The notes under the pieces were generated by a model. That model was not told the origin of the DNA. It saw only the letters and a program-made list of their open reading frames with translations, and ran no database searches. A stretch of DNA of 64,000 bases from a virus. The stretch spans positions 1-64,000 of the IMG/VR virus record IMGVR_UViG_3300037258_000125; one strand, given 5' to 3'. Both the position numbers and the translations under genes were made by a program. Positions within the stretch are counted from its first letter, which is position 1, and each line of letters starts with the position of its first letter. Below, one piece after another: positions 56,309-64,000 of the stretch.

Positions 56309-57445
56309 ATGGGACAGATTACGGACCTAGAGCAATTCAAGCGAGGGGTTAAGAATAACCCTAAGCCTGAGACTATTGAGCTTCCTGATGTATTGAAGAC
56401 CGATAGCCATAGCACTAATGGCTCCCCATCTCAACAGTCTCACTCTCAACAGTCAACAGCTCATGATGCACTGGACGGTGAGATAGTCACTCCCACTGGT
56501 GCTCACGACCCTATCAATTCTCTGGTTCCGTTGCATGGGGACATTCTACCTCCGACGGAACAACCGAAATCGAATATCCCAGCTTCCCTCACTGGAATCG
56601 ATCTTACGAAGACGATGACTCGTGCAGAGCTCATCTTCGCGCTCCAAAATAACATACCACGGAATGAATACAATCTCCCGCGATATCTCTATCGCACTGA
56701 CCTCTTGGATCCAGGTATCTTCCATCTGACGGAACAAGAGCAGCAAGAGATTGACAACGGCGAAAACGACAAGTATCAGATTATGCAGGCATCTTTAGAT
56801 GCAGCAGTCCTTGAATTGACCTATCAAGAGGGCTTTCCCGCCTTCAGGGCTACCGGTGCTGCTATCTGGTCAAAACTGGACTTTGAGAGTCCTGAAGACC
56901 ATGACTTGTTCGAATCTTATCGTTCTCTGCCGGGAGCTCGCCAACTTGAGCTATTACCGGCACAACATAAGAAGCGTACGATTGTGCTCTTCCATACCAA
57001 CTATTGGGCTGTTCGAACACTAGCATCCGACGCTTTTGCTTCCGTTCACATGCGTAGAATGCGCGAACAGCGTATCTTGAAGACAGATGACGCGCATTTT
57101 CTCATGTCAGAACGATTGATTACCAAGCTAAAAGATGTCGAATCTGGCGTAAATTGGGACGTCTTGAAGGAGAATCCGCAGGAATTTGTGCAGACTTTAG
57201 AGCGTGTTGCTAAGCTCCAACGGCAGTCTTTGGGGCTCGTTTCTGCTAATGGTTCAGGTGGAAAAGCTCCAGAAGGCGTCGAATCAGTCCAATCTGCTAT
57301 GCGTCGTTCACTAGAACAGCCTGTTCAGTCAGAAGCCACTAGTGCTCCCGAAGCAGCAGATATCCTGAAATTGCTCGGTGACGACAAGTTGGCTGGTATG
57401 GCGCAAGAGGTCATTCTCAGGGTCCAACGAAAGCCGCGCACGTGA
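56309..57445 (+). CDS. Large protein upstream of terminase, possible small terminase subunit
   Basis: From ATG 56309 the product is 378 residues. Residues 1-100 are polar and disordered (SPSQQSHSQQSTAHD). Residues about 100-300 are helical with MTRAELIFALQNNIPRNEYN, AAIWSKLDFESPEDHDLF and RRMREQRILKTDDAHFLMSE. It ends in a GTGA overlap with the large terminase gene, the usual place of the DNA-recognition subunit. The assignment is positional; I do not recognise the family. Confidence 0.55.
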   Translation: MGQITDLEQFKRGVKNNPKPETIELPDVLKTDSHSTNGSPSQQSHSQQSTAHDALDGEIVTPTGAHDPINSLVPLHGDILPPTEQPKSNIPASLTGIDLTKTMTRAELIFALQNNIPRNEYNLPRYLYRTDLLDPGIFHLTEQEQQEIDNGENDKYQIMQASLDAAVLELTYQEGFPAFRATGAAIWSKLDFESPEDHDLFESYRSLPGARQLELLPAQHKKRTIVLFHTNYWAVRTLASDAFASVHMRRMREQRILKTDDAHFLMSERLITKLKDVESGVNWDVLKENPQEFVQTLERVAKLQRQSLGLVSANGSGGKAPEGVESVQSAMRRSLEQPVQSEATSAPEAADILKLLGDDKLAGMAQEVILRVQRKPRT

Positions 57446-58944
57446 CAATTAACGTACAGGATAGAGAAGCACTCCTTCAAGTCGCTAACTCTTGGCGAAT
57501 GACTCCTGCTACGTTTATGAACAAGGTTACGAATGATCAGTGGATCCCTGCACCGTGGTTGCAATATTGTTCTCTCAGAATTGCACGAGGTATCGTTAGA
57601 GGTGGTGCACGCATCATCATCTCCGCTCCGCCTCGTCACGGTAAGACTGAGCTCGTCTCTGTAGGCACCTCTGCTTGGGTTCTCGAGAACTTTCCTCGCA
57701 AGAACATTATCCTTGCAGCGTACGGTGCTGACCTTGCAGAGCAGTATGGTCGTAAGGTCAGAGATCTTATCATTGATCGCAAGGACATCTTAGACGCTCG
57801 TATCAGAGCTGACGTCTCGAGAGTCAATGCGTTCTTGACAGAGACAGATGGATACATGTTCTCTGTCGGTCTTGGTGGTGCAATCACTGGTCGTGGTGCT
57901 CACGTCCTACTGATTGACGATTACATCAAGGAGATCAAGGAAGCTCTATCGCCTGCTCATCGGGACTATATCTACGATTGGTTCAGAACAACAGCACGAA
58001 CTCGTTTAGAGCCAGGCGCTTCCATCATCATTATCGCTACCAGATGGCATAGCGACGATCTTATCGGACGGCTTGTCAAGCTCTTTCCTGGACGCTGGGA
58101 GAATATCGTATTCCCTGCTATCGCTGAGGAGGGAGATCCTCTCAACGCCATTATCGGTAGGAAACCTGGTGAAGCTCTTTTCCCAGACAGGTACGACATC
58201 AAGAGCCTGATGGAGACGAAGGAAGAGCTTGGATCTGTTTACTTCGATGCTCTGTATCAACAAAAGCCAGTTGATGAATCCAAGCGTCTCGCAGATGGTT
58301 CATGGTTAAAGCTATCCGCTGAGATTCCTCATCCATCAAGGCTCCGCTCGATCAGAATGTGGGATCTTGCAGCGACTCAAGGTGGCGGTGACTTTACAGT
58401 CGGATCACTATGTGGTTACGCTCGCGATACAGATATGTTCTTTATCATGAATATCGTTCGCAGGCAATTGTCACCACATTCCGTCGAAGATCTTGTTCGT
58501 CAGACCGCAATCTCTGATGGGACTGGAACTGAGATTGGGATTGAGCAAGAACCAGGATCAGCTGGTTTGGCTCTCGTCGAACACTATGCACGTAACGTAG
58601 TCCCTGAATTTCGCGTCACACCTTTTCCGGTGACGAAGAATAAGATCGTCAGAGCTCAACCTCTACTGGCCGGTGCTGAGGCGGGGAAAGTTATCCTTGC
58701 TATCGCATCCTGGAACAAAGAGTACATTGATGAGTTCAACGAGTTCCCTGGTGACTTCGACGATCAGATTGATACCACATCAGCCGCGTTTACTAAGTTG
58801 ACAGGGAAGAAGTTTTTCACTGCGTCTTGGGGACGCAACCTTCCATCGGACAATACAAAGAAATCACTTGGTGGAGCACAGAAAGCTTCATTCAGTCTTG
58901 GTCGTAGAGCTGCATCTTGGGGTAGGAGCAATTATAATGTCTGA
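57442..58944 (+). CDS. Terminase large subunit
   Basis: The 500-residue motor protein starts at GTG (GTGA overlap). The ATPase has IIISAPPRHGKTELVSV (Walker A-like), HVLLIDDYIKE (Walker B) and IIIIATRWHSDDL (motif III). The nuclease half starts with SIRMWDLAATQGGGDFTV (first Asp) and continues through IEQEPGSAGLALVEHYA and FPGDFDDQIDTTSAAF (late Asp pair). It cuts and pumps DNA into proheads through the DUF1073-type portal encoded next. Confidence 0.95.
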   Translation: MTINVQDREALLQVANSWRMTPATFMNKVTNDQWIPAPWLQYCSLRIARGIVRGGARIIISAPPRHGKTELVSVGTSAWVLENFPRKNIILAAYGADLAEQYGRKVRDLIIDRKDILDARIRADVSRVNAFLTETDGYMFSVGLGGAITGRGAHVLLIDDYIKEIKEALSPAHRDYIYDWFRTTARTRLEPGASIIIIATRWHSDDLIGRLVKLFPGRWENIVFPAIAEEGDPLNAIIGRKPGEALFPDRYDIKSLMETKEELGSVYFDALYQQKPVDESKRLADGSWLKLSAEIPHPSRLRSIRMWDLAATQGGGDFTVGSLCGYARDTDMFFIMNIVRRQLSPHSVEDLVRQTAISDGTGTEIGIEQEPGSAGLALVEHYARNVVPEFRVTPFPVTKNKIVRAQPLLAGAEAGKVILAIASWNKEYIDEFNEFPGDFDDQIDTTSAAFTKLTGKKFFTASWGRNLPSDNTKKSLGGAQKASFSLGRRAASWGRSNYNV

Positions 58945-60346
58945 AGACGGCGAATCGAGATTTAGCTCATACCTTAACCGGGTACGTATGTTCCTGGCAG
59001 GTGTCTCATATCACGGCAAACGTGATATGTACGAGATCCTCGGATATAACCGATCTCCAACGAACCTGGATTATGCTGCAAGATATCTTCGTCAGGATAT
59101 TGCACGCAGAATTGTCAACGCTCCTGTCCTATCGACTTGGGCAGATCCGCCCCAGATCGAAGTGGATGATGCTGCATTTATGACTGCATGGGAGAATCAT
59201 CTCGATGCAGTTCCTGTTTGGCACAACCTTATAAGGTTGGACAAGCTTGCCGGCCTCGGACAATTCGCTGGACTCGTGATCGGCTTCGATGATGGCGGAG
59301 CTCTCAACTCACCTGTTAAACCGGCACAAGGTCGTAAGGTCATCTATCTACAGCCTTACGCTGAAGCCGCTATCAAGGTTACGTCCTATGTGACGGATAA
59401 TAAAGACCCGAAATTCGGGCAACCACTCCTATATGCAGTCTCTCCAGGACGATTCCGTCCGGAGCAAAGAACTGGTGCTATCGGGTTTACGTATTCGTCT
59501 GAGAATGGGCGTGCAATGTTCTCTGCACACAACTCTCGGATGTTGACTGTTGCTGACGAGCTACTCGAGGATGGTACCTTCGGCCACTCTCGTCTTGAGG
59601 ACGTCTACAACCTACTCGACGATATGCTGAAGGTTACTGGCGGGGCTGCAGAGACCTGGTGGTTGTCAGCAAACCGAGGTATGCAGGTCGACGTCGATAA
59701 GGAAATGGATCTTGAACCCGAAGACGAAAAGAACCTTACTCAAGAGGTTCTGGATTGGCAAAACGAGCTCAGCCGTATCGTACGTACTCGTGGTGTCACA
59801 ATGAAAGGTCTCGGCGGAGAGAAGTCTGACCCGACAGGTGTGTACACTGTGCTCAAGAACCAGATCTCTGGCGCTCGTGGAATTCCACAGACCATATTAT
59901 TTGGTTCTTCTGCTAACGCGCAAGCGTCACAGCAAGATCGTGCTGCGTGGGCTGAACGAATTGGTGAACGTGTTCGAGAGTACGCAGAACCGATTGTCTT
60001 TCGTCCGTATCTGAATATGCTCATCAATGCGGGTGTACTGCCAAAGCCAAAGCAGAATATTCAGATCAATTGGCCGGAAGCATACAAATTATCACCCCTG
60101 GAACGAGGACAAACTTCCGCGCAGATGGCTCGCTCTGCTGCGAACCTTTCCAAGGCTGATCGTGATAATCCCGCTTCTGCTAAAGAACCGCCGCTCTTCA
60201 GCCGTGCGGAGAAACGGAAGATCGTATCCTTCGGATCTCGTGTTCCACAGTTCGAGTCTGATAAGCTCAATACGCTCTCTGATGCAAATCCAGATGATTC
60301 GCCTGCACAGCCTGGATCCAATGGTACTCCGGAAGGAGGACTATAA
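58937..60346 (+). CDS. Portal protein (DUF1073-like)
   Basis: From ATG 58937 the product is 469 residues and overlaps the terminase end by 8 bases. Blocks include YLRQDIARRIVNAPVLSTWA, GLVIGFDDGG, GRKVIYLQPY, HNSRMLTVADELL, and ISGARGIPQTILFGSSANAQ. These match portal proteins of the DUF1073/anti-CBASS-associated family of siphoviruses. It forms the dodecameric ring at the prohead vertex. Stop overlaps the next start (TAATG). Confidence 0.9.
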   Translation: MSEDGESRFSSYLNRVRMFLAGVSYHGKRDMYEILGYNRSPTNLDYAARYLRQDIARRIVNAPVLSTWADPPQIEVDDAAFMTAWENHLDAVPVWHNLIRLDKLAGLGQFAGLVIGFDDGGALNSPVKPAQGRKVIYLQPYAEAAIKVTSYVTDNKDPKFGQPLLYAVSPGRFRPEQRTGAIGFTYSSENGRAMFSAHNSRMLTVADELLEDGTFGHSRLEDVYNLLDDMLKVTGGAAETWWLSANRGMQVDVDKEMDLEPEDEKNLTQEVLDWQNELSRIVRTRGVTMKGLGGEKSDPTGVYTVLKNQISGARGIPQTILFGSSANAQASQQDRAAWAERIGERVREYAEPIVFRPYLNMLINAGVLPKPKQNIQINWPEAYKLSPLERGQTSAQMARSAANLSKADRDNPASAKEPPLFSRAEKRKIVSFGSRVPQFESDKLNTLSDANPDDSPAQPGSNGTPEGGL

Positions 60347-60816
60347 TGTCACATCGTTATCAGCAAGCCGAACCGAGATGCTCAAATCGGCTATTTGAGT
60401 GGGTATCTGCGCTCGCAATGTTACAGATGGGGATCATTGCTCTTGCTGCGAGCGGATTCGCAGACGTAGGTATCCATGTATCGATTGCGAGCCTTGATCT
60501 CGCATTTGGAGCTCTCTTGGATATGGGACTCTCTCTGAAATGGCTTGGAGTATTATTCTTCATATTCGGTGGAGCACGTCTAATTGCATTAAGGTTGAAC
60601 GGGAGTTGGGTTCTTGGTCCTCATATTCGGATCATCTGTGCTCTCGTAGGACTATCAATTTGGGTCCAACTATTGTATGGTGTGGTTGATATCTATTACC
60701 AGACAGGAGATGTTCTTTTTACGGTGGCGATCTGGGATACTCTACTATGGGGCGAATATAAGTCGCTGACGCGTGCGGTTGTAGATATTCGTCGCAAGCC
60801 CTCTCCTGAAGAATAA
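60346..60816 (+). CDS. Four-helix membrane protein in the head cluster
   Basis: The 156-residue protein has hydrophobic segments at about residues 15-35, 55-75, 80-100 and 110-130. It begins with a polar basic leader and ends with a basic-acidic tail (RRKPSPEE). Membrane proteins between portal and protease are unusual; it could relate to host takeover or superinfection exclusion. No family recognised. Confidence 0.65.
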   Translation: MSHRYQQAEPRCSNRLFEWVSALAMLQMGIIALAASGFADVGIHVSIASLDLAFGALLDMGLSLKWLGVLFFIFGGARLIALRLNGSWVLGPHIRIICALVGLSIWVQLLYGVVDIYYQTGDVLFTVAIWDTLLWGEYKSLTRAVVDIRRKPSPEE

Positions 60817-60829
60817 AGGAATGGACACC

Positions 60830-61213
60830 ATGCTAGAGGAGTTCAGTAAACTCCCGCAGTTTCTTCAGCTGTGCGTAGGTCTAGGCGCAGCTCTTGGTGC
60901 TTACTTCGCTGTAGCACGCGGGTTCAAGCTACGTAAAATTTTCGCCAATCAGGACCGGGATTCTGGGGCGGTAACAGCCGACTATGTACAGCAACAGCTT
61001 CAAATCACCCGTAAGGGTGTATACGAGCGTCAGGAGAAGTTTGGTCTTGAAGTAGATCAGCGTTATGATCGTCTTGAGACTCGTGTTCGTGATACTGAAG
61101 TAGCTCATGCAGGTGTAAAGAGTGATATCAGTAACCTGCGTAATGACTCCAACAACCTGCGCAATGAGTTCAATAGCTTGCGTAATGAGATCTCTCGGAA
61201 TAAACACAGATAG
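60830..61213 (+). CDS. Membrane-anchored coiled-coil protein
   Basis: ATG 60830 follows AAAGGA at good spacing; an ATG nine bases earlier overlaps the site. The product (127 residues) has one N-terminal membrane helix (LCVGLGAALGAYFAVARGF) and a heptad region ending in repeated NLRND/NLRNE/SLRNE units. The layout recalls i-spanin or membrane-tethered regulators, but location in the head cluster makes function uncertain. Confidence 0.65.
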   Translation: MLEEFSKLPQFLQLCVGLGAALGAYFAVARGFKLRKIFANQDRDSGAVTADYVQQQLQITRKGVYERQEKFGLEVDQRYDRLETRVRDTEVAHAGVKSDISNLRNDSNNLRNEFNSLRNEISRNKHR

Positions 61214-61254
61214 GCGAGACCAAAATTATTTGTAGTTTGACCATCAAAAATTGG

Positions 61255-61283
61255 TTGACCGCGTTTCGAAGTCAATCTATAAT
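61255..61283 (+). promoter_or_regulatory. Rightward promoter for protease, decoration and capsid genes
   Basis: TTGACC (61255-61260) and TATAAT (61278-61283), 17 bp apart. TTTGACCATCAAAAATTGG abuts the -35, the rightward counterpart of the shared block. Confidence 0.88.
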
Positions 61284-61313
61284 TGAGGGTAACAAGGTCC
61301 ATTCGGTGGCGGG

Positions 61314-63182
61314 ATGATAAAGAACAAGAAGGGGAAATACTATCTTTATTCCCAGGATGGATCCAAGAAATTGGGCGGTCCTTACAATACACGTTCTGCT
61401 GCTACCGCTCGTGAGCGTCAGGTGACCTACTTCAAGAACCAATCCAATTACATCGGCATTCGCGCTCAGATCGGAGGTTCTTTCCGTACTGAGGCTTTCA
61501 ATGGTAGAGAGTATACCGTTGTACCGGTTGTCGCTCTTGTCGAAGGGGTTCTCCAAGGGGTTACAGCTGAAGCACCTGAATTGGCGCTCGCTGAAGAGTT
61601 CGGAAGATTTCCTGCAGGATGGAATGGTCGTCCAGTTGTGATGGACCACCCGGAGATCGTAGTCGACAATGTCGCCTATAAGGTCTCTGCGAATTCTCCT
61701 GCAATATTGGAGAAGTATCAATTCGGGTTCATGTTCAACTCCAAGATGGATGGCACACGCCTCCTTACGGAAGCTTGGATTGATAATGAACGTGCTGGAG
61801 CGTTGAATACGGATTCTCAACGAGTTCTGGAACGCCTCAAAGCGAACGAGACCATCGAGATTTCAACAGGTCTCTTCACTGGAGTGCTTGAGCATTCGGG
61901 ACGCTTCAACAATGAAGACTACGCAGGTATTTGGAAAGGCGTCGTTCCAGATCATCTTGCATTCCTTCCTGAAGGGGCTACCGGTGCATGCTCAGTCGCC
62001 GATGGTTGTGGGGCAGCTCGTCAGAATCAAGCATCGTATGAAGTCCTACGAGCGAATTGTGGGACCAACGTAGATTGTGGGTGTAATATGGCACAAGCTC
62101 AACCTGTACGTCTTGCAGCACATGCCCCTGCGAAGAAAAAGAAGCCTGGTGATCCAGGGTATGTTGCTCCTGCAGCTCCTCCGGTTGCGAATCCGAGTAC
62201 TTCGGATGTCATGACCAACGAAAAGGCAGTCACATCCCTTGCTGACTACCTTGGGACTCTCGTGTCCGCAAACCTTGGTGCTCCCGACGGTCTCATGGAT
62301 AGCGATGTTCGTTCGCTTCTGAGTGCCGCGGTTTCAGCCCTCTATCCCAACGATTTCTCCTACGTCGTCGGCTTCACCAACAAGACCTGTGTCTATATGG
62401 CATGGGACGACGACGATGGGACGTACTGCTATTTCCAATGCAGCTACAGCATCGACGACAACAAGACGGTTACCTTTGGCAATGATATGCAGGAGGTGAT
62501 CCTCACCACCCAAATCACACCCGTCACCGAAGCTGATGAAGACGGTGCGGATGCTGACCTTTCGGCGCAAGCCGGAAACCCCGGTGCTAGTGCACCAACC
62601 ACGGAGACTGTCATGTCTACACCCGCTACGCCGGGAACTCCGGCTTCTGCGGCGACGATTACGGCCGCTCAGGCGCGTACGTATCTCGCCGACTTTGGTC
62701 ACGACGCAGCTGCGTTGACCGCAATGACGGACGAAAATGTCCTCAAGCTGCATACGAAGGTCACTACCAAAGTGACTGCACTCGCTGCTCCGGCGACTCC
62801 TGCTGTAACTGCTCCGGCAGTTGTTCCTGCGACTGCCGAACAGCCGAAGGTTCAGACCACTGCGGAATATCTGCAGGCTGCGCCGGCGGAAATTCGCGAG
62901 TCGATGGAATCTGCGATGCGTCTGCAGAAGGCGCACAAGGATCGTCTCATCAAGGCTCTGCAAGATACGAAGCGGTGCAAGTTCACCGTCGAGCAGCTTG
63001 CTGCGATGCCGGTCGATCAGCTCGAAAATCTGGCCTCTCTGGCTGATGTTCCGGCGCCTGCTGACTACTCGGGGCTCAATACGAATTCGCAGCCCCGCGA
63101 CAATGCGAACAGCTTCTCTGGTTTCGCTCCGGAGCCTCCGAAGTTGGTCGTCAGCAATCCTCCTGCTGCCGCTGCGGCGTAA
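61314..63182 (+). CDS. Prohead protease with scaffold-like C-terminus (DUF2213-like)
   Basis: The 622-residue protein has residues about 50-240 like the DUF2213 prohead protease family (RTEAFNGREYTVVPVVALVE, WNGRPVVMDHPEI, NETIEISTGLFTG, WKGVVPDHLAFLPEGATGAC). Residues 240-420 include an acidic domain (YMAWDDDDGTYCYFQC). The rest is Ala/Thr/Pro-rich and helical, like internal scaffolds (RESMESAMRLQKAHKDRLIK). It should guide capsid assembly and be removed. Codon use shifts to GC-rich about 62140 onward. Confidence 0.82.
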   Translation: MIKNKKGKYYLYSQDGSKKLGGPYNTRSAATARERQVTYFKNQSNYIGIRAQIGGSFRTEAFNGREYTVVPVVALVEGVLQGVTAEAPELALAEEFGRFPAGWNGRPVVMDHPEIVVDNVAYKVSANSPAILEKYQFGFMFNSKMDGTRLLTEAWIDNERAGALNTDSQRVLERLKANETIEISTGLFTGVLEHSGRFNNEDYAGIWKGVVPDHLAFLPEGATGACSVADGCGAARQNQASYEVLRANCGTNVDCGCNMAQAQPVRLAAHAPAKKKKPGDPGYVAPAAPPVANPSTSDVMTNEKAVTSLADYLGTLVSANLGAPDGLMDSDVRSLLSAAVSALYPNDFSYVVGFTNKTCVYMAWDDDDGTYCYFQCSYSIDDNKTVTFGNDMQEVILTTQITPVTEADEDGADADLSAQAGNPGASAPTTETVMSTPATPGTPASAATITAAQARTYLADFGHDAAALTAMTDENVLKLHTKVTTKVTALAAPATPAVTAPAVVPATAEQPKVQTTAEYLQAAPAEIRESMESAMRLQKAHKDRLIKALQDTKRCKFTVEQLAAMPVDQLENLASLADVPAPADYSGLNTNSQPRDNANSFSGFAPEPPKLVVSNPPAAAAA

Positions 63183-63222
63183 CCGAGCACTCGCAAGCTC
63201 AATCCACTAGGAAACCAAGGTC

Positions 63223-63804
63223 ATGGTTGACGTCACGACTAATACCACGCCGCGGACCATTCTGCTCAAGGGGCGGAATGTCCACACCGAGCGTGTTGCT
63301 GGGGGAACTGTTCGCCCCGGTTCGTTTACCGTTCTCGCATCGGGTAATACCGTAACCGAGAACGCCACTGCGAAGTCCAAGATTCCTCTGGCGATCGCAG
63401 TCGAAAACGAGCTCGAAGGGCTCGGGATCGATGACAGTTATCTCGTCAACGATCTGGTGCAGATGGAGCGTCTCCACGCCGGCATGGAAGTGCTTGCGTT
63501 CGTTGCCGCTTCTGCTGCAGCACTCGTCATCGGTGATCTCGTCGAACTCGACGGCGCCGGCGGTGTTCGCAAGATGTCTGCTGCGATTCCGCTCACTGAC
63601 GCCGTTGGTACCCCGATTGGTACCGGCATCATGTTGGATGTGACTGCAACTCCGACGCAGACACTCGTCAACAACAACTTCGCAACGGTTGCGGCACAGT
63701 TTACTGCGCTGACGCAATCTACCGCCATCGGCCAAGTTCTCGCGGCCGTCGATAACTCGGGTAACAGCGGTAGCATCGCCCGTGTCCCCATCGTGATTCT
63801 GTAA
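63223..63804 (+). CDS. Head decoration protein
   Basis: The 193-residue protein is beta-rich, with ILLKGRNVHTERVAGGTVRP, SKIPLAIAVENELEGLGID, VIGDLVELDGAGGVRKMSA and a VDNSGNSGSIARVPIVIL ending. It is placed between protease/scaffold and the major capsid protein, the usual site for a capsid-stabilising decoration protein. Codons are strongly GC-rich. AAGG precedes the ATG. Confidence 0.75.
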   Translation: MVDVTTNTTPRTILLKGRNVHTERVAGGTVRPGSFTVLASGNTVTENATAKSKIPLAIAVENELEGLGIDDSYLVNDLVQMERLHAGMEVLAFVAASAAALVIGDLVELDGAGGVRKMSAAIPLTDAVGTPIGTGIMLDVTATPTQTLVNNNFATVAAQFTALTQSTAIGQVLAAVDNSGNSGSIARVPIVIL

Positions 63805-63841
63805 TCCACAGATCACACAGAGTCACAAGGAACAACACAAC

Positions 63842-64000
63842 ATGGATCCCGCAGTCAACGTCGATATGCTGACGGTCAATGCGTCGAACGGCAATGTCGG
63901 TGCTACCGGCTTTGTTGCTCAAGCACTCGCCGGCGGCTTCAACGTGAATCGCCTTCGTCCAGCTGGGCAGAACGAATCTCTGCAGCCCGACGGAACGCTT
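63842..64000 (+). CDS. Major capsid protein, N-terminal 53 codons
   Basis: ATG 63842 follows AAGGAAC and the frame is open to the window edge. The visible part (VNVDMLTVNASNGNVGATGF, VAQALAGGFNVNRLRPAGQN) looks like the N-arm of a major capsid protein, but the call rests mainly on its position after the decoration gene and on highly expressed-type codons. Confidence 0.7.
   Translation, partial: MDPAVNVDMLTVNASNGNVGATGFVAQALAGGFNVNRLRPAGQNESLQPDGTL

Noticed and set aside
62334-62963. 209-codon leftward frame opposite the protease/scaffold gene
   Set aside because: Arg/Ser-rich antisense shadow of GC-rich coding sequence, no ribosome site.
1-64000. Integrase, immunity repressor, tRNA genes, transposons
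   Set aside because: Searched by eye for typical motifs; none convincing. The HTH genes seen are not enough to argue for lysogeny.

Overview
The window is most of the genome of a double-stranded DNA tailed phage with a lambda-type long, non-contractile tail (a siphovirus). I see no integrase, repressor or attachment site, so it looks virulent. Head and packaging genes lie at the right end and tail and lysis genes at the left end. Both edges cut through structural genes (a tail tube protein at base 1, the major capsid protein at base 64000), so the structural cluster is continuous across the window ends in a circular or circularly permuted map. Codon choice in the genes expected to be most expressed (capsid, decoration, a putative ssDNA-binding protein, several small basic proteins) is richer in G/C than in the rest, which suggests a GC-rich Gram-negative host. 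The gene inventory resembles phages such as 9g, Seurat and Nazgul, but this is a family-level impression.

Layout. (1) 1-15682, rightward: tail tube end, gpG/gpGT tail chaperones with a -1 slippery site, tape measure, the lambda M-L-K-I-J tail tip set (L greatly enlarged), an RCC1-repeat protein, GH108 lysozyme, membrane and holin-like genes, then a hairpin terminator. (2) 15761-31176, leftward: nucleotide metabolism (dCTP deaminase/dUTPase type, GTP cyclohydrolase I, B12-dependent ribonucleotide reductase), DNA polymerase I with an N-terminal uracil-DNA-glycosylase domain and an intein, the 7-deazaguanine DNA-modification genes dpdA, queE, queD and queC (with folE), and recombination genes (Sak4-like ATPase, Cas4-like nuclease, DUF669-like protein). 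(3) 31284-44708, leftward: SF2 helicase, a GHKL-like ATPase with motifs in unusual order, HNH and ParB-like proteins, RuvC-like resolvase, primase-helicase, ATP-dependent DNA ligase and many small genes. (4) 44787-54315, leftward: almost only small unknown genes, including very short membrane proteins, ending in a regulatory zone of promoter-gene-hairpin cassettes and an AT-rich palindromic island that is a good origin candidate. (5) 54645-64000, rightward: promoter and control repeats, a Pro/Ala-rich protein, DUF6527-like pair, terminase, portal, membrane/coiled-coil genes, a second promoter, then protease/scaffold, decoration and capsid.

How it works together. FolE, QueD, QueE and QueC make preQ0 from GTP, and DpdA would exchange it for guanine in phage DNA. 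There is no QueF and no amidotransferase-QueC fusion, so unreduced preQ0 is the predicted base, presumably protecting DNA from host restriction. NrdJ and Dcd supply dNTPs to the PolA/primase-helicase replisome.

Transcription control is unusually legible. Nine leftward and two rightward sigma70-like promoters have near-consensus -35/-10 boxes, mostly 17 bp apart, and many share a GACCATnATTTGGACTC-like block abutting the -35. Most genes are coupled by ATGA, GTGA, TAATG or TGATG overlaps, which I used to choose starts. The most novel-looking elements are a long nested-hairpin RNA in the leader at 36838-37013, a family of four small YQHVRN/GPIAK proteins spread over the leftward genes, and the repeated intergenic cassettes around 51.6-54.4 kb.
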